DNA of 64,000 nt, from the NCBI RefSeq assembly GCF_009176545.1, contig NZ_VTOJ01000002.1:2001602-2065601 (forward strand). The letters run 5' to 3'. Of the stretch, positions 42,986 through 52,707 are shown piece by piece. Position numbers and translations under genes: made by a program. This stretch comes from Salinigranum salinum (GTDB lineage: Archaea; Halobacteriota; Halobacteria; Halobacteriales; Haloferacaceae). The notes beneath the pieces were generated by a model. That model was not told the DNA's origin, did not search any database, and was given only the letters and a program-made list of their open reading frames with translations. Positions within the stretch are counted from its first letter, which is position 1, and each line of letters starts with the position of its first letter.

Positions 42986-43867
42986 ATGCCCACGTCCATC
43001 GACACCGTGCTCGTGACCGGGGCGACGGGTCGGATCGGGCCGACCGTCGTCGACCGGCTCTCGCAGACGTACCGCGTCGTCGGTAACTCGCGGTCCGGCG
43101 GCGACGTCGGCGACGCACACCTCAGAGGCGACATGACCCGCCCCGGCGACGCCTACGGCGTCCTCGCGCGGAGCGACGCCGACGCGGTGGTCCACCTCGG
43201 GATGCTGTCGAACCCCGACGGGACACCGGGCCACGTCACGTTCGAGAGCACCGTCGGGAGCAGCTACCTCGTTCTCGAGGCGAGCGAGGCGCTCGGCGTC
43301 GAGTCGGTGGTACTGGCGTCGAGCATGAGCGCGCTGGGGTCGGGGTTCGATCCCGACCCCGTCCGGCTGTCGTACCTGCCGGTCGACGAGGACCACCCGC
43401 TCACGCCGCGCGACCCATACGGCCTCGCCAAGCAGGTGATGGAGGTGACCGCCGACGGGGTGGGACGACGGGCGGACGCACCCACGATCACCTCGCTGCG
43501 CGTACCGTGGATGCCCCGACCAGAAGACGTCCAGCGAGCGTTCGTCGAGGCCGACCGGTCGCTGGAGGCGCTCCACCAGCACGAGTCGTACCACTCGATC
43601 CGCAACACGCTGTTCGCGTATCTCCACGCCGCCGACGCCGCCGACCTCGTCGCCCGCGCCGTCGAGGCCGACCACGCCGGCCACGAGGCCGTCTGGGCCG
43701 CCGCCGCGGACACGACCGTCGACCTCCCGACCACGGACCTCCTGGCCGCGGAGTACCCCGACGTCGACACCACGCGCGAGTTCGAGGGGTACGAGAGCCT
43801 CGTATCGGTGGAGAAGGCAGACGAACTGCTCGGGTGGGAACCGAAACGGAGCTGGCGATCGGCGTAG
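42986..43867 (+). CDS. NAD-dependent epimerase/dehydratase-like protein (extended SDR)
   Basis: 293 residues. NAD-binding GATGRIG near residue 12, VVHLGMLSNPDG, the Ser of SSMSALGSG and YGLAK as catalytic pair. Many haloarchaeal relatives act on sugar nucleotides or uronic acids; the substrate is unclear. Divergent from ilvE; the spacer contains a T-run (42951-42958). Confidence 0.88.
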   Translation: MPTSIDTVLVTGATGRIGPTVVDRLSQTYRVVGNSRSGGDVGDAHLRGDMTRPGDAYGVLARSDADAVVHLGMLSNPDGTPGHVTFESTVGSSYLVLEASEALGVESVVLASSMSALGSGFDPDPVRLSYLPVDEDHPLTPRDPYGLAKQVMEVTADGVGRRADAPTITSLRVPWMPRPEDVQRAFVEADRSLEALHQHESYHSIRNTLFAYLHAADAADLVARAVEADHAGHEAVWAAAADTTVDLPTTDLLAAEYPDVDTTREFEGYESLVSVEKADELLGWEPKRSWRSA

Positions 43868-43896
43868 AGAAACGACGAGTCCGAGACGACGACGAG

Positions 43897-44613
43897 TTAC
43901 AGGCCCGAGACGAGGTCACGTCCCTCGACGAAGACGTACCCGTTCGCTCGAGCGTACGCGCGCGCGTCGACGACGGAGCGCGCGTCGCCCGTTTCGTCGT
44001 CGAGCATCTCGCAGACGACCGCCGCGGGCGGGAGACCGGCCGCCCGTGCGAGCGCGACGCCCAGTTCGGTGTGGCCCCGTCGTTCGTCGAGCAGCCCCCC
44101 CGCCGCGCGCAGCACGTGGACGTGGCCGGGCGAGCGGAACTCGCGGGAGAAGTCGTCGACGTCGTACGCCTCGCCGGCGTCGATCCGGGCGGCGACGTCG
44201 GCGAGTTTCCCGATCGTCAGTGCACGGTCGGCGTCGGTGATCCCGGTGAACGTCTCGCGGTGGTTGATCGGGAGCGAAAAGGACGACCGCGAGTCGTACG
44301 CGAGGTCGTGGTCGGCCGCGGTCGGATGGTCGAGGACGGCGTCGAGGAACGGGAGGTCGAGGGCGGCCGCCACCCTGTCGCCGAGCGCGACACAGACGAG
44401 CCCGCCGGCGTCGTTGCGCAGGTGTGCGACCGCGCCGGCGGTGATCGATCCCGCGGGGTAGACGATGTCCGTCTCACCCTCGCGGTCGTCGGCGTCGTGG
44501 ACGAGCACCGGCTCGCCGTCGCGGAACGCCCGGATGGCACGGGCGACGGGATCGGTCGGTTCGCTCCCCGCGCCCGCGTCGGACTCGAGGTCGGTGTCGG
44601 AGGTCGACGGCAT
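43897..44613 (-). CDS. ribB: 3,4-dihydroxy-2-butanone 4-phosphate synthase
   Basis: 238 residues. Converts ribulose 5-phosphate to the four-carbon riboflavin precursor. Motifs: HDADDREGETDIVYPA (metal-binding Glu), RNDAGGLVCVAL, SFSLPINHRETFTGI, and FRSPGHVHVLRAAGGLL with RRGHTELGVALAR. It begins exactly where rbkR ends (stop 44614-44616, ATG 44611-44613), so the two are an operon. Short N-terminal acidic extension. Confidence 0.95.
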   Translation of the reverse strand: MPSTSDTDLESDAGAGSEPTDPVARAIRAFRDGEPVLVHDADDREGETDIVYPAGSITAGAVAHLRNDAGGLVCVALGDRVAAALDLPFLDAVLDHPTAADHDLAYDSRSSFSLPINHRETFTGITDADRALTIGKLADVAARIDAGEAYDVDDFSREFRSPGHVHVLRAAGGLLDERRGHTELGVALARAAGLPPAAVVCEMLDDETGDARSVVDARAYARANGYVFVEGRDLVSGL

Positions 44614-45318
44614 CTAGATCGCCTCGATTCGCACGGTGATCTGATCCCCGTCGGCCAGCCCGAGGGCGTCGCGGAGCCGGTCGGGAGCGATGATCTCCAG
44701 CTGCGTCTCGTCGTGGTGGGTGCGGTCGGGGACGATGATGTGGGCGTCCTCGTACGTTTCGCCCTCGAAGCCGACGGTGGCCGCGTAGCAGGTCGCCGAC
44801 CCGAACGTCCGTTCGTCGTCCTCCCAGCCGTCGATCGGGACGGCGTCGAGCGAGCCGATGGCGGTGCGGGCGCGGACGCTGTCCGGCGTGAGATCGACGT
44901 TGAGGGTGCCGGGATACGGTTCGTAGCCGAGCCGTTCGCGGAACTGCGTCATGTACCCCGACAGGGAGATGTAGTGTTTGCCCTCGCCCATCCCGCCGGT
45001 CACAGCGCCCTCCAGCGTGACGGCGTCCGGTCCTCGGAAGATCTGGCGATACTCGGCGTACTCCGCGTGGAGCGCCGCCTCTCCGTCGGCAGTCACCGAC
45101 ACCCACTGGCCGTCGCTCACGACGTCGCGGTCGAGGTAGCCCGCCTCGTCGAGCCGCTGGAGCCGCCGTGAGGCGGTCTGACTCGACGTCTCGAGCTCGG
45201 CGGCCAGCCCCGAACAGGAGATCTTGACCGGCCCGGTCAGGCCGCCGTCGAGTGCGACCCGCTTCAGCGCGGCGAGTTCGTCGTAGCCGACGGCCGTCGT
45301 CGGTACCGATTCTGGCAT
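44614..45318 (-). CDS. rbkR: Bifunctional regulator / CTP-dependent riboflavin kinase RbkR
   Basis: 234 residues. N-terminal winged helix (SCSGLAAELETSSQTASRRLQRLDEAGYL) is followed by an archaeal CTP-type riboflavin kinase (GGMGEGKHYISLSGYMTQF, ERLGYEPYPGTLNVDL, IVPDRTHHDETQLEIIAP). It makes FMN and, in archaea, RbkR also regulates riboflavin genes. Start MPESVPTT at 45318 is leaderless from a GCTTATCC box at 45342; a palindrome at 45358-45375 follows directly upstream. Heads the rbkR-ribB operon. Confidence 0.95.
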   Translation of the reverse strand: MPESVPTTAVGYDELAALKRVALDGGLTGPVKISCSGLAAELETSSQTASRRLQRLDEAGYLDRDVVSDGQWVSVTADGEAALHAEYAEYRQIFRGPDAVTLEGAVTGGMGEGKHYISLSGYMTQFRERLGYEPYPGTLNVDLTPDSVRARTAIGSLDAVPIDGWEDDERTFGSATCYAATVGFEGETYEDAHIIVPDRTHHDETQLEIIAPDRLRDALGLADGDQITVRIEAI

Positions 45319-45357
45319 ACGTTCGTGTTGGGAAGCCGCCGGGATAAGCATGCCGAA

Positions 45358-45375
45358 TCTGGGATGCGTCCCAGA
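45358..45375. promoter_or_regulatory. Candidate RbkR operator
   Basis: TCTGGGA-tgcg-TCCCAGA, perfect 7-base arms, just upstream of the TATA-like element of rbkR-ribB. Position fits autoregulation by the encoded HTH-kinase. Confidence 0.6.
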
Positions 45376-45557
45376 ATCGTTACGGTCGGGGGACGGGCGA
45401 GCGGCGGGTGAACGAGCAACGAGCGCCGAGCGGTCGTCGGGGATCGGTGTAGGAACGACCACGGGCTAAACGTGTCGGTTGGTGCAGTCGAGACGCAGGC
45501 AGCCCTCGACCGTCGCAACTCGGTACCCTAATACCGGACGCGGCGGAAGGCACGCGC

Positions 45558-47303
45558 ATGTTCAGAGAGTTCCGGACGGAGGTCGAGGCGGCCCTCTCCG
45601 CCGCGCTCGCGTCGCTCGACCTGCCGACCGACGACCTCGGCGTAGAGGAACCCCCCGAAGACGTCTCGGCGACACTGGCGTCGAGCGTCGCGTTCCGACT
45701 CGCGAGCGAGGTCGGGGCACCGCCGCCGAAGATCGCCGCCGACGTCGCCGACGCCGTTTCGACCGCGGAGTACGAGTACGTCGGGGCGGTCGACACGCAG
45801 GGACCCTACGTGAACTTCCACGTCTCCGAGCAGTACGACGCCGCGACGCTCGACGCCGCCCAGGACGAGGAGTACGGCCGACTCGAGCCGAAGGAGACGA
45901 GCGTCGTGGTCGAACACACCTCGGCCAACCCCACCGGTCCGGTCCACGTCGGCCGCGCCCGCAACCCGATTTTGGGGGACGCTATCGCCCGCTGTCTCGA
46001 CTACGCCGGCTACGACGTCGAGCGCCACTACTACGTGAACGACGCCGGCCGCCAGGTCGCCGTCTTCACGTGGGCGTACGAGACGTTCGACGAGAGTGAC
46101 CTCCCGGAACCCGAGCGCAACCGACCCGACTACGACCTCGTCCGCTACTACCGGAAGGGGAACCAGTGGCTCGACGAGGCCGCCGCCGCGGACGTGGCGA
46201 CGGCCGAGGCGGAGATCGAGTCGATCATGCAGGGGCTAGAGGCGGGCGACGAGGAGACGTTCGAGCGCGTCGGCCACGTCGTCGATCAGGTGCTGGCGGG
46301 GATGCGCCAGTCGCTCGAACGACTGCCCGCCGAGTTCGACGCCTTCGTCAAGGAGACGGAGTTCATCCGCGACGACTCCGCCGACGACGTCGTCGGTCGG
46401 CTCAAAGAGAGCGATCACGCCGTCTACGAGGACGACGCCTGGCAGCTCGACCTCTCCGAGTACGGGATCGAAAAGCACCTCGTCTTCCTGCGGTCGGACG
46501 GGACGACGCTCTACACGACGCGCGATCTCGCCCACCACGAGTGGAAGTTCGAGCACTTCGACCGCGCCGTCACCGTGCTGGGAGAGGACCACAAGCTGCA
46601 GGCACAGCAGTTGAAAGCGGCGCTCGACGTGCTCGGCAACGACACCTCGCGGCTCGAATCGACGTTCTACTCGTGGGTGAACTTGCCTGAGGGCGGGATG
46701 TCCACCCGCGAGGGCACCGGCGTCGACCTCGACGACCTCCTCGACGAGGCCATCGCGCGGGCACGGGACGAGGTCGAATCACGCCTCGACGACCGCGTCC
46801 GCGACGACGACCTCACCGACGAAGACGTCGACCGCATCGCCCACCAGGTGGGGATCGGTGCCGTCCGCTACGACATCGTCTCGAAACAGCCCACGAAGTC
46901 GATCACCTTCGAGTGGGAGCGCGCGCTCGACTTCGAGGCGCAGTCCGCGCCGTACGTCCAGTACGTCCACGCGCGCTGCTGTGGAATCTTAAACGACGCG
47001 GACGTCGAGAGGGAGGCCGACGCGTCGGTGCTGACCGAACCCGAAGAACGCGCCCTCCTGCGTGTCGTCGCCCGCTTCCCCGCGCGGGTCGAAGTCGCCG
47101 CCGAGGAGCTCGAGCCGCACGCGATCGCCACGTACGCCCGGGAGATCAGCGAGACGTTCAACACGTTCTACCGGGAGTGTCCGGTGCTCTCCGCGGAGGA
47201 CGAGTCGGTGAGAGCGGCCCGGGTCGCGCTCGTCCGTGCGGCACGGCACACGGTCGCGAACGCCCTCGACACCCTCGGCGTCGAGGCACCCACGTCGATG
47301 TGA
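45558..47303 (+). CDS. argS: Arginyl-tRNA synthetase
   Basis: 581 residues, class I synthetase. The HIGH-like motif is HVGRARN within [17 protein letters not shown], the KMSKS-like loop is MSTREG, and the N-terminal additional domain and the C-terminal helical anticodon-binding domain ([13 protein letters not shown]) are complete. Charges tRNA-Arg. Essential; transcribed away from the riboflavin operon. Confidence 0.97.
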   Translation: MFREFRTEVEAALSAALASLDLPTDDLGVEEPPEDVSATLASSVAFRLASEVGAPPPKIAADVADAVSTAEYEYVGAVDTQGPYVNFHVSEQYDAATLDAAQDEEYGRLEPKETSVVVEHTSANPTGPVHVGRARNPILGDAIARCLDYAGYDVERHYYVNDAGRQVAVFTWAYETFDESDLPEPERNRPDYDLVRYYRKGNQWLDEAAAADVATAEAEIESIMQGLEAGDEETFERVGHVVDQVLAGMRQSLERLPAEFDAFVKETEFIRDDSADDVVGRLKESDHAVYEDDAWQLDLSEYGIEKHLVFLRSDGTTLYTTRDLAHHEWKFEHFDRAVTVLGEDHKLQAQQLKAALDVLGNDTSRLESTFYSWVNLPEGGMSTREGTGVDLDDLLDEAIARARDEVESRLDDRVRDDDLTDEDVDRIAHQVGIGAVRYDIVSKQPTKSITFEWERALDFEAQSAPYVQYVHARCCGILNDADVEREADASVLTEPEERALLRVVARFPARVEVAAEELEPHAIATYAREISETFNTFYRECPVLSAEDESVRAARVALVRAARHTVANALDTLGVEAPTSM

Positions 47304-47412
47304 GACGGGCACGGTCGGCGAGTCGACCCACCACCGCGCGGCGATCGATAGCCGACGCTCGATACTCCGAAAGCGGCTTGATCGGGGGCGGCGACGGTGG
47401 TCGTCGTCCGCG

Positions 47413-47553
47413 TCAGACCACGACCGGCGCGGGGGCGAGGAGGCCGGCGATGAGCGAACCGCCGACGCCGACGACCGTGGCCGCACCGAGGCCGAGCGCG
47501 AGCAGCAAGAACAGCACGAGCCACCAGAACGGGACCGCGTCTGAATCAGCCAT
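47413..47553 (-). CDS. Small membrane protein of 46 residues
   Basis: MADSDAVPFWWLVLFLLLAL is followed by GLGAATVVGVGGSLIAGLLA and a hydrophobic end, giving one or two membrane helices. ATG at 47551-47553, stop at 47413. Good haloarchaeal codon use and position between argS and minD-like genes support a real gene. Function unknown. Confidence 0.65.
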   Translation of the reverse strand: MADSDAVPFWWLVLFLLLALGLGAATVVGVGGSLIAGLLAPAPVVV

Positions 47554-47666
47554 ACGAATCGTCGGGAGAGCGGACTAAAAGAACTTCTCGTTCTCCGGCC
47601 GGTGGAAGACCGAACCCTCTCCAGTAGCACATCGCCTCCGTCACGGAGGGAGGAATCGAGGAGCGG

Positions 47667-49295
47667 TCAGCCGAAGAACCGACCGAACAGCCCCTTCTTC
47701 GGCTCGTCGGTGTCCTCCTCGTCCGCCCCGGTCGCCTCCGCGTTCGCGTCCTCCCCGTCCTCGTCTGCGTCGCCGCCGTCGTCGGTCTCGTCCGCGTCCG
47801 CGGCCACCGCCTCGTCCGTCGGCGGGGACGACGCGTCGTCGCCGTGGTCGGCCTCAGCGTCGGGGATGTCGGGTCCGTCGCCCGGCTGGATGACCACACC
47901 CGTCTCCTCGGCGGACGGGGCCGCGTCGAACGTCACTCCCTCGTCGTCGGCGTCAGCGTCGGGTTCCGCCTCGGAGACCGTCTCGGCGACGGTGGAGGGG
48001 TCGGTGGTGTCGGCGTGGTCGGCGTCGTCTCCGTCACCATCGACGTCGGTGTCCGCCGAGCCCGCCGACGCGTCCGGTTCGCTGGCCGACTCGACGTCCG
48101 CGAGCGTCGACGCGATCCCGCCGCCCGACCCGGATTCGACCGAGTCGACCGACGTGTCGTCGGTCGTCCCCTCTCCTTCGTCCCTTTCCTCCCCTTCGTC
48201 CCTCTCGTCTCCTTCGTCAGCTCCGATCTCTTCTCCTTCGTCAGCTCCGATCTCTTCTCCTTCGTCAGCTCCGATCTCTTCTCCTTCGTCTACTACGTCT
48301 TCGTCGTCCGCGACAGCCCCGATCTCCTCGTCGAGTTCGAAGACCGCTTCGAGATCGTCCTCGCCCTCGTCGAGCACGGACGAGACGTCGAGTTCGTCGA
48401 GGTCGGTCACGGGATCGGTTTCGTCGGTCGGGTCCTCCGGGTCGACGGCGGTCTCCGCGTCCGCCTCGGCCTCGCTGCTGGCGTCCGACGGGCGTTCGTC
48501 GGCGGAGGCCTGCGACCCGTCGTCGGAGGCCGGAGTCGTGTCCGCGTCCGCGTCGAGTCCGGCCGCGGCGGCCGCCTCGTCGAACGACTCGCCCATCGCA
48601 TCGGCAGCGAGCGCCCCGGCGAGCGCCCGGTACGCCGCCGCGGCGGGCGAGTCGCCGTCGTGTGCCGTGATCGGTTCGCCGTCCGTCGTTGCGTCCTCGA
48701 CCGACGCGTCCTCCGGGACGACCTCGACGAGGTCGATCTCGAGGTCAGCGACGAGCGCGTCGACGTCGACGCGGTCCGTGTCGACGCGCGTGAGCACGAG
48801 CCCGAGGACGGGCGTGTCGACGTGTGCGGCCAGCTGGCGAGTCTTCTCCGTGTCGCCGATGGCGTCGGGCAGCGGCGTCGACACCAGCAGGACGGCGTCG
48901 GCGAGGCCGAGCGGGAGCACCGTGTCGTGGCTCAGGCCCGCACCCGTGTCCACGAGGACGACGTCGTAGTCGTCGAGCGCGTCGACGACGGTCCGGAGCG
49001 TCCGGGGGTTCGCTTTCACGTAGTGGTCGAGGTCGGTCGAACCGGGGACGACGCCGACCCCGAGCGGCCCCTCGTACACCGCCTCGAGCGGGTCGGCGTC
49101 GCCGGCGAGCACGTCGTGGATCGTCGGGCCGTCGGGCGACAGGCCGAGCATCCGGCCGAGGTTCGGCATCCCCAGGTCGGCGTCGACGACCGCGACCCGG
49201 TAGCCCGCGGCGGCGAGGGCGACCCCGAGGTTCGCCGTGGTGGTCGTCTTGCCGACCCCGCCCTTCGCGCTCGCGACCGCGTAAACCCGTCCCAT
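47667..49295 (-). CDS. MinD-family ATPase with long acidic C-terminal tail (MinD4-like)
   Basis: 542 residues. Residues 1-230 are a MinD/ParA ATPase: deviant Walker A KGGVGKTTT (11-19), VVDADLGMPNLGRML, VLVDTGAGLSHD. Then come about 300 residues of Asp/Glu/Thr/Ser low complexity with repeated GEEIGADE units, and the end KKGLFGRFFG, which resembles a basic membrane-targeting or docking peptide. The layout matches haloarchaeal MinD4, which sets the pole position of archaella and chemosensory arrays. Leaderless from TATATAAAA at 49321. Confidence 0.87.
   Translation of the reverse strand: MGRVYAVASAKGGVGKTTTTANLGVALAAAGYRVAVVDADLGMPNLGRMLGLSPDGPTIHDVLAGDADPLEAVYEGPLGVGVVPGSTDLDHYVKANPRTLRTVVDALDDYDVVLVDTGAGLSHDTVLPLGLADAVLLVSTPLPDAIGDTEKTRQLAAHVDTPVLGLVLTRVDTDRVDVDALVADLEIDLVEVVPEDASVEDATTDGEPITAHDGDSPAAAAYRALAGALAADAMGESFDEAAAAAGLDADADTTPASDDGSQASADERPSDASSEAEADAETAVDPEDPTDETDPVTDLDELDVSSVLDEGEDDLEAVFELDEEIGAVADDEDVVDEGEEIGADEGEEIGADEGEEIGADEGDERDEGEERDEGEGTTDDTSVDSVESGSGGGIASTLADVESASEPDASAGSADTDVDGDGDDADHADTTDPSTVAETVSEAEPDADADDEGVTFDAAPSAEETGVVIQPGDGPDIPDAEADHGDDASSPPTDEAVAADADETDDGGDADEDGEDANAEATGADEEDTDEPKKGLFGRFFG
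48217..48288 (-). repeat. Three perfect 24-bp coding repeats in the MinD-like tail
   Basis: Copies at 48217-48240, 48241-48264 and 48265-48288, identical at every base, encoding EGEEIGAD-type octapeptides. Identity without silent changes suggests a recent expansion. Confidence 0.92.
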
Positions 49296-49320
49296 GCTGT
49301 CCGAAACGAGCCGTGGTGAG

Positions 49321-49329
49321 TATATAAAA
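49321..49329 (-). promoter_or_regulatory. TATA box of the MinD-like gene
   Basis: Plus strand TATATAAAA; about 30 bases from the ATG at 49295. Confidence 0.6.
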
Positions 49330-49347
49330 GTTCACCGCGGTTCGTGC

Positions 49348-50256
49348 TTACGTCGTCGATTCGCGAGCCTCGGAGAGCCACGTCGGCGCTCGTACGTCGG
49401 TCGTTCCGACCGCGGTGAACTCAGCATGTCCGGAGAGGGTGTACGCCCTCCCGTCTTCCTGCTGGTACTCGATCGTGAACGAATACGAGCGGAGGAGCCC
49501 ACGATTCGTCACGGTAGCCGTCAGCTCGAACCCGACGATCTCTTGGGTCCCGGAACTGAACGCACCGTCGGAGAGCGTATCGACACCGGTTGCCGTGTAG
49601 ACGTGGCCAGTTTCACCTTCCCGGTGGTCGAGTGTGACGTTCCCGAACTCCTGGAGTACAAACGGTTCGAGCAACGCGTCGGGTGCCAGGTCCCGCTCCG
49701 GGGTAGCGTACTCCGTCTCTCCCGTCTGCAGTTCCCGTCGTTCGTACTTTTCCTTTCCGTTGCGGTACGCGACGTAGCGCTCCGTAGCGGTCCCGCTGCC
49801 GACGACGCTCTCGACGACTACCTGATCCCCATCGAGGTCGTGGGTGACCGTCGTCGTCCGGTTCGCTGGCAGCGCGTCGAAGTCGTCACTCGCGAACGTG
49901 TACCTTTCCTCGAAAGTGAACGAGCCGGCTGCGTCCAATCGCCCTGCGTGGGCATCGAGAAGCACGTCCTGATCGACAGGAGGAGTGAAGGCTTCGGCAG
50001 GGAGATCACCACCGCCGTCACCACCCACGGTCCCGTCAGGCCCCACGATCGGTCCGCTATCGGTTTCACCGCCACTCCCCATCAGGTGGTCCAGTGGCTG
50101 GCTCACGATGCCGGACGCCGCGACACCACCAGCCGCGACGACCAGCCCAGCGACAACCGCTGCCACGAGCACACGTCGCCCGACTCCGTCGCCACCGACT
50201 CCGACCGTCCGCGTCGAACTCGTCGGGACCGGTCGACTACCGCGGCGAGGCTCCAC
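49348..50256 (-). CDS. Membrane-anchored extracellular protein, haloarchaeal
   Basis: About 302 residues from GTG 50254-50256. One N-terminal helix (VLVAAVVAGLVVAAGGVAAS), an acidic Gly linker, then a beta-rich outer domain (SFTFEERYTFASDD, TERYVAYRNGKEKYERREL, GHVYTATGVDTL). It resembles haloarchaeal surface proteins of the DUF7537 kind, but I am not sure of the family. Start overlaps the upstream gene by 20 bases; the two are likely co-transcribed. Confidence 0.7.
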   Translation of the reverse strand: MEPRRGSRPVPTSSTRTVGVGGDGVGRRVLVAAVVAGLVVAAGGVAASGIVSQPLDHLMGSGGETDSGPIVGPDGTVGGDGGGDLPAEAFTPPVDQDVLLDAHAGRLDAAGSFTFEERYTFASDDFDALPANRTTTVTHDLDGDQVVVESVVGSGTATERYVAYRNGKEKYERRELQTGETEYATPERDLAPDALLEPFVLQEFGNVTLDHREGETGHVYTATGVDTLSDGAFSSGTQEIVGFELTATVTNRGLLRSYSFTIEYQQEDGRAYTLSGHAEFTAVGTTDVRAPTWLSEARESTT

Positions 50257-50773
50257 CTCGCCCTTCGAGAAAAAAGGTGATCGTCCCGCCGACGAGGGAG
50301 TTCGGGACCACCATGAGAACGACCAGCGTGACGAGTTTTCCGAGTTCGATCGGACCGCCGCCGCTGCTACTGCTCGCGGTCGCACCACCATCCCCACCGC
50401 TGCCGACGACGGCTGACAGACCGACCAGCAGAAGGACGGAGACGATGATTCCGAACACGGCGAACCCAATGCCGTTCGCAATCCCGCTGTTCACGGACCG
50501 AGAGCGAATATCACCGACACCGTCTTCGGCGGTCGCGTACCCAATGAACGCCGCGATGAGCGGGCCGCTCAACACGGCGAATGCGACCACGACCATCGAG
50601 AGGATACCGTTCATGATGGCCCCGCTCATTCCCTCTCCCCCGCCGAACTGTGTGAGGAGGACGATACCCAACAGCCCTAGACCACCTCCGATCACGGCGT
50701 AGTATCGAACACTGCGAAGGATCAGTGACGTGTCCAGCACGATACCGCCGCTCGATCGGTTTTCTGTTGCCAT
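50237..50773 (-). CDS. Haloarchaeal membrane protein, four segments
   Basis: 178 residues with hydrophobic helices near residues 23-42, 55-78, 100-125 and 145-165 (for example YYAVIGGGLGLLGIVLL, GILSMVVVAFAVLSGPLIAA). No known domain. TATA box (minus ATTATATATG, near 50793-50802) precedes the ATG at 50773 by about 25 bases, so this heads a two-gene operon with the secreted protein downstream. Confidence 0.75.
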   Translation of the reverse strand: MATENRSSGGIVLDTSLILRSVRYYAVIGGGLGLLGIVLLTQFGGGEGMSGAIMNGILSMVVVAFAVLSGPLIAAFIGYATAEDGVGDIRSRSVNSGIANGIGFAVFGIIVSVLLLVGLSAVVGSGGDGGATASSSSGGGPIELGKLVTLVVLMVVPNSLVGGTITFFLEGRGGASPR

Positions 50774-51013
50774 GCAGGTACGTTACGGATTTCATATATA
50801 ATTCTGCGGGCATGAATCTCGGTGGTGATAGTCGAATGGGGACAAGCGGGTTCGTCGATCCTGTCCGTCGAGCGCGCGCTGTGCTGTCCACGCGGGGCCG
50901 CACCGACGGACACCGATTCTGTTCATTTAGGAATGCGAGAAGCGATACAGTTATTGAGAACACGACGTGGATCGGACGAACGCCTATACCCGCCCGTCCC
51001 CTCCAGCGAACCG

Positions 51014-51778
51014 ATGAGATTCGGCGCGGCGCTCGACCTGCGATTCGACCAGTCGTTCGAGGAGTTCGTCGCTTTCCTGCGAGAACAGGGACTCTCACAC
51101 GTCGAGATCAGGCAGGGCTACCTCGACACCAACCCGGACGCGCCCACCCCGGAACGCGTGCGGCGCGTCGCCGACGGCGCGGATCTGACCGTGACGGTCC
51201 ACGCGCCGTTCCGCGACTGTCACCTGGGGAACCTCAACGAACGACTGCGGGTAGCGACGGTGGCGAGCGTCCGCGACGCGCTCGACTTCGCCGCCGCCGC
51301 GGACGCGGTCGGCGTCGTGGTTCACGGCGGATCGGTCAGGCCACGCTACCCCGGACGTGTTCAGCGTCGCGCCCGCGACCAGGCCGTGCGGTCGCTCCGG
51401 GCCTGTGCGGACCACGCCGCTACGGTCGAGGTTCCCCTCTGCGTCGAGAACCAGCGAGACACGGGCTCGAAACGACGGAACACGGCCACACCGGAACGAC
51501 TCGCGGCGCTCCTCGACGACGTCGGTGCGGGATCGGAACTCCGGGTGACGCTCGACGTCGGCCACGCGAAGGTCGCGGGAGTGCCGGTCGAAGCGTTCGT
51601 CGACGCCGTCGGCGACCGCATCCACGTCGTCCACCTGCACGACAACGACGGCACCGACGACGATCACGACCCGCTGCCCGCGTTCCGATCCGTGGCGACG
51701 GAGATCGACGCGCCGTACAACGTCCTCGAGATGAAGTCGCTGGCCGATATCGAGCGATGTGTCGCCGGGACGGGCTGA
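51014..51778 (+). CDS. Xylose-isomerase-like TIM-barrel protein
   Basis: 254 residues. AP-endonuclease-2/sugar-phosphate-isomerase type barrel: FLREQGLSHVEIRQGYLDTN, VTVHAPFRDCHLGN, VENQRDTGSKRR, TLDVGHAKVAG and HVVHLHDNDG carry the metal-binding His, Glu and Asp residues. The activity could be sugar isomerisation or epimerisation. ATG at 51014; upstream sequence is unrelated. Confidence 0.85.
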   Translation: MRFGAALDLRFDQSFEEFVAFLREQGLSHVEIRQGYLDTNPDAPTPERVRRVADGADLTVTVHAPFRDCHLGNLNERLRVATVASVRDALDFAAAADAVGVVVHGGSVRPRYPGRVQRRARDQAVRSLRACADHAATVEVPLCVENQRDTGSKRRNTATPERLAALLDDVGAGSELRVTLDVGHAKVAGVPVEAFVDAVGDRIHVVHLHDNDGTDDDHDPLPAFRSVATEIDAPYNVLEMKSLADIERCVAGTG

Positions 51779-51892
51779 GCGCCAGCAGTCGCGAGAGCCA
51801 GCTTCGAAGTTCGAACTAAGCGGTTCACCGACCGGTGTGTCCGAACATGTTCGTCCAAGGGATTCAGTGTGCGGGCGTGCGTACTCCACGGT

Positions 51893-52546
51893 ATGGCCCT
51901 CGCGAAACTGGTCGTCGACCTGCCGTCGGGCACGTGGATCGGTGAAGTGTCGACCGCCCACCCCGACGCCGTCTTTCGGGTCCTGGCCGCGATGCCGGCC
52001 GACGACACGGGCGTTGGCCTGCTCGAGATCACCGCGCGAGAGATGCGTTCGGTCCTCACCGCCGTCGAGGAGCACGAGGGGATCGACGCGGTCGAACTGC
52101 TGCAGGCGAGCGACACGGAGGCACTCGTCCAGTTCGAGACGTCACAGCCGCTGTTGCTCATGGCCGTCCGCAACTCGATGGTGCCACTGGAGCTCCCCCT
52201 CAAAATCGTCGCCGGGCAGGCCGACCTGGAGCTGACCGCGGCGCAGTCGCGGCTCTCCGAACTCACGACACAGCTGGCGGAGTTCGGGATGTCGTACGAG
52301 GTCGAGTACCTGCGGCAGTCGCCGACGTCGACGGAGCTCCTGACGGGGCGACAGCGCACACTCCTCGGCGAGGCGGTCAAACGCGGCTACTACGACACCC
52401 CCCGGGGATGTACGCTCACCGAGCTGGCCGACGCCCTCGGACTCGCGAAGTCGACGGTGAGCGAGCGGCTCCACCGGATCGAGGAGAAGGTGATGAAGGA
52501 GTTCGCCGCCGGACTCGACGGCGTCGGGCTCGACGCCGCACCGTGA
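51893..52546 (+). CDS. HTH_10 (Bat-type) transcriptional regulator
   Basis: 217 residues. The C-terminal helix-turn-helix (LTGRQRTLLGEAVKRGYYDT, then CTLTELADALGLAKSTVSER) is the HTH_10 signature of bacterio-opsin-activator-like proteins. The N-terminal half is a sensor-type domain of unknown ligand. I start at MALAKLVVDL (51893); an ATG at 51869 in frame is possible. Single gene. Confidence 0.87.
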   Translation: MALAKLVVDLPSGTWIGEVSTAHPDAVFRVLAAMPADDTGVGLLEITAREMRSVLTAVEEHEGIDAVELLQASDTEALVQFETSQPLLLMAVRNSMVPLELPLKIVAGQADLELTAAQSRLSELTTQLAEFGMSYEVEYLRQSPTSTELLTGRQRTLLGEAVKRGYYDTPRGCTLTELADALGLAKSTVSERLHRIEEKVMKEFAAGLDGVGLDAAP

Positions 52547-52707
52547 TCGGCGACGCGGACGGCCGGAGAGCGGACCGTCTGCGACCCACGCTCGACCGGG
52601 TCTGCGGGGTGGACACAGAGGGGCAGGTCGGGCCGAGTTGGGGCCGTCTCGTTCGGGCTAGGCACTGCAGCTCCGGTCGGTTTACTTCGGACCGAGTCCG
52701 GGGTCGG

